Below, one piece after another: positions 56,467-62,700 of a stretch of 64,000 nt of DNA. The stretch is from Drouetiella hepatica Uher 2000/2452 (GTDB taxonomy: Bacteria; Cyanobacteriota; Cyanobacteriia; Elainellales; Elainellaceae), in the NCBI GenBank assembly GCA_019359505.1, contig JAHHHD010000025.1:1-64000 (forward strand), in the 5' to 3' direction. Numbering within the stretch: the stretch's first letter is position 1; every line of letters begins with the position of its first letter. The notes below the pieces were generated by a model. The model did not search any database. It had not been told where the DNA came from and was given only the letters and a program-made list of their open reading frames with translations. The translations under genes and the position numbers were made by a program.

Positions 56467-57384
56467 ATGCCCTCAGAAAATCGCTACACCGCCTACGACC
56501 CCTGGGCTTGGTTATACAACCAGTCAGAGGCACATCTAGCTCTGCAAAACCTGATGCCTCTTTTGGAAAAGCTGCTCTTGCCCCGTTTGCCTGAAAATGG
56601 GCAGATTCTCGATCTGTGTTGTGGCACAGGACAGGTGTCACAGCAACTCATCTTGAAGGGCTATCACGTCACAGGATTGGATGGCTCCGAAAAAATGTTG
56701 CATTACGCTCGTGAAAATGCACCCCAAGGGAAGTTTGTTCTAGAAGACGCCCGTTCTTTTGAATTCTCTCCGACCTTTGATGCCGTCATTTCTACCGACT
56801 CTTCCCTCAATCACATCATGAGTCTGGACGAACTGAAGCAAGTCTTTCGCAATGTGTATGGGGCGCTCAAAAATCAGGGTCTTTTCTTGTTTGATCTAGG
56901 GTTGGAGGATAGATATCGCAACATAAAAATTGACAATGGTGAACTTCATCCTGAATATGCTTGGACAGTGGGAGAGACTTATGATCGAGAGAATAAAACA
57001 GGTACATTCACCATCACGCTATTTCAGCCAAACAGCCAAGTTCAGCCAAACAGCCAAGTTCAGCCGAATAGCCAAACTCAGCCAAGCAGCCAAAATTTAA
57101 AGCCAAAAGCCGCAAATTCAGGTACTTTAATGCAGCTAAAATGCTTCTTCTACAATCGCGTCTTACGCCCGTTACATCCTTCAGTCTTACTTCAGTTAGT
57201 TGATAAAGATTGGCTCCCTTCAACCCTGATGTTTTCAGTCAAACCTTATGCCAAACAAGACGTTCAAACGGCGCTAGAAGAGGTAGGATTCACTCAAGTT
57301 GCCATCTACGATTTCCGAGGGAATGTATCAGCACCCAACAATACCCAGTCTGCTTACTTTGTGGCTTGCAAATCGGCTGACTGA
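56467..57384 (+). CDS. SAM-dependent methyltransferase, class I
   Basis: 305 residues. The SAM-binding fold shows ILDLCCGTGQVSQQLILKGY (motif I), VTGLDGSEKML, and FDAVISTDSSLNHIMSLDEL, all in the first 130 residues. Between about residues 186 and 210 is a low-complexity repeat (QPNSQV units) not expected in this fold. It begins 5 bases after the stop of the last NRPS and is the last gene of the operon. Possible targets are the hydroxyl of the hydroxymalonyl-derived unit (replacing the absent FkbG), an amine, or the phenol. The sequence does not decide. Confidence 0.85.
   Translation: MPSENRYTAYDPWAWLYNQSEAHLALQNLMPLLEKLLLPRLPENGQILDLCCGTGQVSQQLILKGYHVTGLDGSEKMLHYARENAPQGKFVLEDARSFEFSPTFDAVISTDSSLNHIMSLDELKQVFRNVYGALKNQGLFLFDLGLEDRYRNIKIDNGELHPEYAWTVGETYDRENKTGTFTITLFQPNSQVQPNSQVQPNSQTQPSSQNLKPKAANSGTLMQLKCFFYNRVLRPLHPSVLLQLVDKDWLPSTLMFSVKPYAKQDVQTALEEVGFTQVAIYDFRGNVSAPNNTQSAYFVACKSAD
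57023..57094 (+). repeat. Tandem 18-bp repeat, four units, inside the methyltransferase gene
   Basis: Units start at 57023, 57041, 57059 and 57077. The first two are identical (TTCAGCCAAACAGCCAAG) and the others differ at a few positions. The unit encodes QPNSQV-like hexapeptides and is a multiple of three, so copy-number change would keep the frame. Confidence 0.9.
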
Positions 57385-57423
57385 ATGAGCGAAAGATCTT
57401 TGCCTGCTTTAGAAAGCAGCCTC

Positions 57424-57560
57424 TGTAATAACAATACTCCGGACAGTTTTTGCAACGGCGGCTGAAACCCGCATTCTACCGTTAGTAGTTGTCTCAGTGC
57501 GAAGCCTGAAACCCGCATTCTACCGTTGGTGATTGAAAACTGTCCGGACTGTTGTAATAA
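57424..57560. mobile_element. MITE-like element, 121 bp, with 8-bp target duplication
   Basis: TGTAATAA occurs directly at 57424-57431 and 57553-57560, flanking 121 bp. Inside, TCCGGACAGTTTT (57438-57450) and its exact reverse complement (57536-57548) form 13-bp inverted repeats near the ends, with weaker pairing outside them. The interior has a 22-bp direct repeat starting at 57462 and 57506 (CTGAAACCCGCATTCTACCG and two more bases). No coding capacity. It sits between the last gene of one operon and the promoter of the next. Confidence 0.65.
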
Positions 57561-57593
57561 GGTTAGAGCGCTAAACGGTTGACTTCTCAGGAA

Positions 57594-57687
57594 GTACGTT
57601 TCACGAAGAAAAAAGTACATTTCACAAAGAAAAGAAGATCTTCAGCCCACTATGATACTTTCATTACTTCTTGCGAATCTTTCTCGA
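57594..57687 (+). promoter_or_regulatory. Promoter of the accessory operon: tandem activator repeat, -10, dyad
   Basis: Direct repeats GTACGTTTCACGAAGAAAA and GTACATTTCACAAAGAAAA (from 57594 and 57615) have a 21-bp period. The -10-like TATGAT (57651-57656) starts 17 bp after the second repeat. The dyad TTGCGAA-N3-TTCTCGA (57671-57687) starts 20 bp after the first base of the -10. The ATG of the aminotransferase is at 57749. Confidence 0.78.
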
Positions 57688-57748
57688 CTAATTAGCCTTA
57701 TCTGCTGGAAATTTTATTTGGGTTCCATCCGCATCAAGTCCTAATTCT

Positions 57749-59236
57749 ATGCATAATGTGAGTGAGCAGAGTAGCCAAGTGATACACAAGGAAACGCTGA
57801 GTTCCCAGCTTCATTCCCAAGAGGGGCATCTAGCAGCCTTGATCGATCGCTACAACAAGCGAACCCAAGCTTCAAAGGCAAACGCCCAAACCTACCGCCA
57901 ATTTCTTGCCGATCCAAGGCAAACAGAATGGTTTGATCTGCCCACCAAAGAGATGTGCTATCTGATTGTGGGAGAGCGATCGCAAGGTGCGCGAGTTTGG
58001 GACGCAGATGGCAATGAGTATATTGACTTGATTATGGGGTTTGGAGCCAATCTCTTGGGTCACAGTCCCCCTTTCCTTCAGGAAGCGCTAAAAGCGCAGA
58101 TTGACAAAGGCATTCCATTGGGGCCTCAGGCGGAATTGGCGGGTGAAGTGGCTGAGTTGATTAGTGAACTGACGGGGGCAGAGCGAGTCGCTTTTAGCAA
58201 TACCGGAACTGAAGCGGTGATGACGGCGATCCGCTTAGCGCGTTCTGCAACGCAGCGTACCAAAGTTGCAGTATTTACCCATTCCTATCATGGTCATGCC
58301 GATGCTGTATTAGTTGAAGCACGGAGGACAGGGTCTGAGAGACTCTCGAAGCTGGCGGGTAAAGCCCTGATGACGCGCTTTAATTCTCGTGCCGTTCCCA
58401 TTGCCTCCGGTGTACCTGCGACCGTTGCCAAGGATGCCTTAGTGCTGGAGTATGGCAACCCTGACGCGCTTCAGGTGATTCACGCCCATCGGCATCAGCT
58501 TGCAGCCGTTTTGGTGGAACCCATCCAGACGGCACAGCCTGACTTGCAGCCTAAAGCTTTTCTCCAGCAGCTCAGACAGTTGACCCAAGCCTCTGGCATT
58601 GCGTTGATTTTTGATGAAATGGTGACGGGGTTCCGGTTGCATTTGGGCGGTGCACAGGCTTGGTTTGGCATTGAAGCCGATATTGCGACCTACGGCAAGG
58701 TAGTTGGAGGCGGGATGCCGATCGGCGTGATTGCGGGTAAGGCGGCTTACCTCGATAAAATTGATGGCGGCATGTGGCGCTATGGGGATGATTCATACCC
58801 TGCGATCGAGACAACCTTTTTTGCCGGAACGCACTGCAAACATCCGCTTGCAATGGCGGCAGCATGGGCGACACTCCAGCATTTAAAGCGCCAAGGCCCG
58901 ATGCTGCAACAACATTTAAACCAGCGTACATCCTGTTTCGTTGAACAATTCAATAGGTATTTGGAAACCAGCCAATTGCCGATTCGGATGGCAAACTTTG
59001 GTTCGTTCTTTAGTCCTGTTTTTCTCAAAGACGTTGCTCCGGCAACCCTTGCTCCCTTGATGGCAGGATTTAGCCTGTTGCGCTATCACCTATGCGATCG
59101 AGGAATTTTGCTGCGCGGCGAAGGGGGCGGCTTTCTGTCAACGGCTCACACTGATGAAGATATTCATCGTATTCTCCAGGCCATGAAAGACAGTATTGCC
59201 GAACTCCAGGAAGTAGGATTTTTCCCAGACCCATGA
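57749..59236 (+). CDS. Class III aminotransferase, GSA-aminomutase-like (MxcL-like role proposed)
   Basis: 495 residues. PLP fold type I with the glutamate-1-semialdehyde aminomutase pattern: DADGNEYIDLIMGFGANLLGH, VAFSNTGTEAVMTAIRLAR, HSYHGHADAVLVEA, IFDEMVTGFRLHLGGAQAWF and the PLP lysine in IATYGKVVGGGMPIGVIAG. The long N-terminal extension of about 55 residues is not found in hemL. Free-standing and fused relatives act in NRPS/PKS pathways. Because the assembly line ends with a reductase, the likely job is to aminate the released aldehyde, as MxcL does. An alternative is a tailoring role on a carrier-bound ketone. First gene of the accessory operon; its stop overlaps the next start. Confidence 0.88.
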   Translation: MHNVSEQSSQVIHKETLSSQLHSQEGHLAALIDRYNKRTQASKANAQTYRQFLADPRQTEWFDLPTKEMCYLIVGERSQGARVWDADGNEYIDLIMGFGANLLGHSPPFLQEALKAQIDKGIPLGPQAELAGEVAELISELTGAERVAFSNTGTEAVMTAIRLARSATQRTKVAVFTHSYHGHADAVLVEARRTGSERLSKLAGKALMTRFNSRAVPIASGVPATVAKDALVLEYGNPDALQVIHAHRHQLAAVLVEPIQTAQPDLQPKAFLQQLRQLTQASGIALIFDEMVTGFRLHLGGAQAWFGIEADIATYGKVVGGGMPIGVIAGKAAYLDKIDGGMWRYGDDSYPAIETTFFAGTHCKHPLAMAAAWATLQHLKRQGPMLQQHLNQRTSCFVEQFNRYLETSQLPIRMANFGSFFSPVFLKDVAPATLAPLMAGFSLLRYHLCDRGILLRGEGGGFLSTAHTDEDIHRILQAMKDSIAELQEVGFFPDP

Positions 59237-59697
59237 CCTATCCTGTTCTTCCCTCCAAACTCTATTTGCTGGTTCCTTGGGATTTACCGATTCAACAACC
59301 TTTGAGTGATATTGACAACGTTAAATTACAGCGATCGCTCAAACAGTTCCTAAAAGCGTTAGAGCAACATTCCGTTCAGGAGGCAATCGCAATCATTCAC
59401 CAGGAGTTAGCCTATCTCGATATCAGTGCCGTTGTTCCTATCCAACTTTCTTCGACTCAAACTCCCCTTAATGCCTGGGAAGTTGAAGACTTTGACAGCT
59501 ATTTTGAAGTCAGCCATGTGCAAACCCAAGAACCTGCTGTCTGTATGGTGTGGAGCCTCCTAGTTGCGTATCAAGTTTTTCTGATCTTGAGCGATCGCGG
59601 GAGTGATTTTGACCAAACTCAAGTAGAACAACAAAGACAAGGATTTAAAGGCTATGTCTACTTATTAGCCAGAGTTTTTAATCTCAATTTAGAGTGA
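59233..59697 (+). CDS. Protein of unknown function
   Basis: 154 residues, not recognised. It starts MTYPVLPSKLYLLVPWDLP and is mostly helical in appearance, with no signal peptide, and a hydrophobic stretch (VCMVWSLLVAYQVFLILS) near residue 105. It overlaps the aminotransferase stop by four bases (ATGA), so it is almost certainly co-translated with it and part of the same pathway or its regulation. The next gene starts 17 bases later. Confidence 0.7.
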   Translation: MTYPVLPSKLYLLVPWDLPIQQPLSDIDNVKLQRSLKQFLKALEQHSVQEAIAIIHQELAYLDISAVVPIQLSSTQTPLNAWEVEDFDSYFEVSHVQTQEPAVCMVWSLLVAYQVFLILSDRGSDFDQTQVEQQRQGFKGYVYLLARVFNLNLE

Positions 59698-59714
59698 ATT
59701 GAATACTTAATCTT

Positions 59715-60327
59715 ATGATAACGAACGTTAATCCACAGCAAATTTGGAAAAACTGCCACTGGTTGTTTTTTATTAATGTTCAGGGGTTGATTATTTGTCT
59801 ACGTCGCTTTGAACTCAGCCTCGCGGCCAACAACATGGCTCAGGCGCAAATTGAACTTGAGACAGCGACGACTCTGATGTTGGCATCCGGCGCGGCAATG
59901 GAGCTAGCAGGTAGCTTTAGCCCACAGGAGTATGAGCATCAAGTTCGCCCAACCATGTCGCCGCCGCATGTGAAATCACAGGACTTTAGCGGATTGATGT
60001 CCTGGGAACATGCTGCTCTGGTTGAAGTCTGGAAACGACTTCGCCCTGTATTTGAGGCTTTGCCTGCGGCGCTTACGGCTCAGCATGACAGCTTTGTGGC
60101 AGCTTATTTTAGCTTATCTCATGCCCACAAAGCAGTTTGCCAAAAATTTGGGGGGGGTGAAATGGGGAGCTTACGTTGCGATCGAAGTACGGCAACAAGC
60201 ACGCTGGATAAATTTACTCAAAGCCGTTGGCAGTTGCTTGACCCAAACCGCCGAGCGGCTGCGGGTTGTCCATTCCGAAGTTAGAGTCTCGCAGCTTTTT
60301 ATGGTTTTCGATGTACTAGAGTCTTGA
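59715..60327 (+). pseudogene. Unknown protein, frameshifted at a G8 run
   Basis: The first frame runs from ATG 59715 and after the G run at 60150-60157 becomes unlikely sequence (MGSLRCDRSTATSTLDK) to a stop at 60284. The frame one base over from the G run is coding-like (VKWGAYVAIEVRQQARWINL, then VSQLFMVFDVLES) and stops at 60327, 13 bases before the next ATG with a GAAGGA ribosome site between. Seven Gs instead of eight would give one protein of about 204 residues. Not recognised as a family; helical, with WLFFINVQGLIICLRRFELSL near the start. It could be a sequencing error, a slippage switch or a true mutation. Confidence 0.68.
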
Positions 60328-60340
60328 AGGATTTTGCGGC

Positions 60341-60622
60341 ATGAGTGAGGCAGATGACACCCCTATCAATTCGATCGATACCTTAAAAGTCATCCTGACT
60401 GACTTGGGCATTCCAGAAGAATTGCTTCACCCTGAGACGTGGCTGCATCAGGATCTCCAGCTTGACTCGACTGAAATCGTCGAAATTTCTCTAGGACTGA
60501 AACGGAGGCTGGGAGTGAGTGTGAAGTTGGAAAGTAGGCAGGATATGACGCTCACTCAGGTTTGTCATCAGATTGAAGCTGCGCAGTTTGCCCAGTCTCA
60601 TCCTCATCATGGGATCGCCTAA
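60341..60622 (+). CDS. Free acyl/aryl carrier protein
   Basis: 93 residues. The carrier motif is LQLDSTEIVEISLGLKRRLG with the phosphopantetheine Ser, inside the usual four-helix pattern. It is placed directly before the phosphopantetheinyl transferase, the aryl-AMP ligase and the salicylate synthase, so it is the best candidate carrier for activated salicylate. The carrier fused to the KAS III-like protein at 11677 is the competing candidate. Confidence 0.85.
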   Translation: MSEADDTPINSIDTLKVILTDLGIPEELLHPETWLHQDLQLDSTEIVEISLGLKRRLGVSVKLESRQDMTLTQVCHQIEAAQFAQSHPHHGIA

Positions 60623-60624
60623 TC

Positions 60625-61122
60625 ATGGCACCTGAGATTGGCATTGCTCAATTGGGGGAGGATTTGTTTGTGAGAGGAACGCTCCGCGCCCCTTTCACAA
60701 ATAAATCATTCCTAAAATTGCCAGCGCCTGAAATTAAGGGAGTCGGGATTGATATCGTGTCTATTCCCCAGATTGCCCAACTCACCGAGCGATACGATCG
60801 CCACACATTAATGTTGTTGTTTACTGCGGGTGAAATGGATCGGTGTCAATCTGATCCGAAACGCGATCGCGCCTTCGCAATCTGTTTTGCGGCAAAAGAA
60901 GCGATCGGCAAGGCTTTAGGAACTGGATTGGTAGACATTGCCTGGGATGAAATCGAAGCCGTTTTAATTCAAGATCAATTGACAGTTGAGTTATATGGAG
61001 AAGCAGACAGTCAAGCGAAACAGAATGGCATTGAGACTTGGATAGCAACCTGGTGCGAATGGGATCAACACATCCTCGTCCATATTCTCGGTTTGGCAGC
61101 GCTAAGGTTAAAAGGAAAGTGA
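60625..61122 (+). CDS. Phosphopantetheinyl transferase, AcpS type
   Basis: 165 residues. Catalytic motifs are GVGIDIVSIPQI (metal-binding Asp) and FAICFAAKEAIGKALGTG (Glu and Lys). It converts apo carrier domains to holo form. AcpS-type enzymes are usually about 120-140 residues and begin close to the GIDIV motif. Here about 38 residues precede it, part of them encoded by a 47-bp palindrome (60661-60707). The ATG at 60625 is 2 bases after the carrier gene stop; a TTG at 60718 is an alternative start that would bypass the palindrome. It adjoins the next gene with no gap (stop 61122, ATG 61123). Confidence 0.88.
   Translation: MAPEIGIAQLGEDLFVRGTLRAPFTNKSFLKLPAPEIKGVGIDIVSIPQIAQLTERYDRHTLMLLFTAGEMDRCQSDPKRDRAFAICFAAKEAIGKALGTGLVDIAWDEIEAVLIQDQLTVELYGEADSQAKQNGIETWIATWCEWDQHILVHILGLAALRLKGK
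60661..60707. repeat. 47-bp palindromic repeat inside the PPTase reading frame
   Basis: Arms 60661-60677 and 60691-60707 pair over 17 positions with two G-T wobbles (outer GATTTGTTTGTGAGAGG). The loop AACGCTCCGCGCC carries, on minus, the GCGGAGCG core seen in the 4578 and 10189 palindromes. Length equals the 4578 copy (47 bp). It encodes about DLFVRGTLRAPFTNKS, which is not conserved AcpS sequence. Confidence 0.7.
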
Positions 61123-62664
61123 ATGGAAAGCATTTCTGAACGATTACCCAAAGTCTTCAATGTGGCGGCATACTTCCTGGAGAGCAGCCTAGCAGCGGAA
61201 AACAGCCAGCGAGTCGCTCTGTTTTATCAGGATAAGACTTACACCTATAGCCAACTGAACTGCTTTGTTCAACGGGCAGCACAGGTGTTTCTAAATTTTG
61301 GACTGGAGCAGGAAAATCGAGTTGCCATCTTACTTCCAGACACGCCTGAGCTAGTTTTTGCCTTTTGGGGTGCCATTTGGCTGGGCATCATTCCTGTGCC
61401 GATCAACACCGCCTGTAGCGTGGATGAAGTGCAATATATTCTCCAAGACTCCCGCGCCAAGCTGTTAATTACGACTCAGGATTGGCAAGCGAAACTGGCT
61501 CCTATCTCGTCTGCGTTCTTGCAGCACAGGCTGCTCCAGGATGGAGAAACCCCATTTTTATCTCTGCTTACCCAGCAGGCCGATGAAGCTGTTCCCTGCG
61601 CCAAAACCTTGCGGGATGAACCTGCTTTCTGGCTTTATACCTCTGGCAGTACAGGTAAGCCTAAAGGGGTGATCCATCTGCATCAAAGCATGGTGGTTTG
61701 TGCAGAAAATTATGCTAAGTCCACATTGAAACTGCATCGAGAGGACATTACTTATTCAGTCGCCAATATGCCCTTTGCCTATGGCTTGGGTAATACACTT
61801 TATATGCCTATGGCAGTCGGATCTGCAACGATTTTGTCAGACGCGAGTAACGCCTTTGACATTGTTGCGGATATTCAGCGGTACAAGCCGACCGTTTTTT
61901 TTGGAATTCCTAGCGTTTACGCCAATCTGCTGGCCGTACAGGAGATTGCACCGCTCGATGCCTCGTCCCTTCGCCTATGTGTTTCGGCCGCCGAACAACT
62001 TCCTGAAAGCATCTGGCGACAGTGGCAAGAGACTTATAACCAGGAGATTTGTGAGGGAATTGGCACCACAGAGTTCTTGCATATCTTCCTCTCGAATCCG
62101 TCAGGAGCGTGCAAACCCGGCACTTCGGGTCGCCCGGTGCCCGGTTACGAAGTTCAAGTGCTCGATGACCGAGGCCATCCCTGTGCTGCGGGTGAAATTG
62201 GCAACCTGGTAGTGAGCGGCGAAAGCCTGATGTTGGGGTACTGGAATCGGCTGCGAGAAACCCGGCAGGCGCTCTATGGCACCACGATGCGAACGGGGGA
62301 TAAGTATCAGTTCGATGCAGACGGCTATTTCAAATTTATGGGTCGTCAGGACGATCTGTTTAAGGTGAATGGCCAGTGGGTGTCTCCGATGGAGATTGAG
62401 GATGTCCTGCATCAGCATCCCCAGGTGTTAGAGGTGGCGATCGTCCCTGAATCGGCGGACGGCGAACAACTGACGCAGGTCGTGGCATATGTCAGCCTCA
62501 AGTCGGGGCAAACTCCATCGCCCGAACTGGAAGTGAACCTCTGCCAGTTTGCCAAACAGCGGTTGCCTCATTTTAAGGCTCCCAAAGTCGTCCGGTTTGT
62601 AGAGCATTTACCGCGTACCCCAACGGGAAAAATTCATCGTAAAGCAATTGCCAATTACCGCTAA
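61123..62664 (+). CDS. Aryl-AMP/CoA ligase, predicted salicylate-activating
   Basis: 513 residues, ANL superfamily. Seen: LYTSGSTGKPKGVIHLH (P-loop), ANMPFAYGLGNTLYMPM, CEGIGTTEFLHIFLSNPSG, YEVQVLDDRGHP, TGDKYQFDADGYFKFMGRQDD and the C-terminal Lys in TPTGKIHRKAIA. The GTTEFLHIFLSN block is characteristic of the benzoate-CoA ligase group rather than the EntE/YbtE/PchD group. Between a carrier/PPTase pair and a salicylate synthase, it should adenylate salicylate and load it on a carrier. Benzoate or another aryl acid cannot be excluded. Confidence 0.88.
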   Translation: MESISERLPKVFNVAAYFLESSLAAENSQRVALFYQDKTYTYSQLNCFVQRAAQVFLNFGLEQENRVAILLPDTPELVFAFWGAIWLGIIPVPINTACSVDEVQYILQDSRAKLLITTQDWQAKLAPISSAFLQHRLLQDGETPFLSLLTQQADEAVPCAKTLRDEPAFWLYTSGSTGKPKGVIHLHQSMVVCAENYAKSTLKLHREDITYSVANMPFAYGLGNTLYMPMAVGSATILSDASNAFDIVADIQRYKPTVFFGIPSVYANLLAVQEIAPLDASSLRLCVSAAEQLPESIWRQWQETYNQEICEGIGTTEFLHIFLSNPSGACKPGTSGRPVPGYEVQVLDDRGHPCAAGEIGNLVVSGESLMLGYWNRLRETRQALYGTTMRTGDKYQFDADGYFKFMGRQDDLFKVNGQWVSPMEIEDVLHQHPQVLEVAIVPESADGEQLTQVVAYVSLKSGQTPSPELEVNLCQFAKQRLPHFKAPKVVRFVEHLPRTPTGKIHRKAIANYR

Positions 62665-62700
62665 CACAGGATTAATCAGGAATAAATTAGGAGAAATTAA

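Larger units (their letters stand above)
57385..57748. other. Intergenic region between assembly-line and accessory operons
   Basis: These 364 bases hold a MITE-like element (57432-57552) and the third copy of the activator promoter (57594-57687). No gene is seen. Confidence 0.8.

Noticed and set aside
57462-57527. Short CRISPR-like direct repeats
   Set aside because: Only two units, enclosed by inverted repeats and a target duplication; no array or cas genes. It fits a MITE better.
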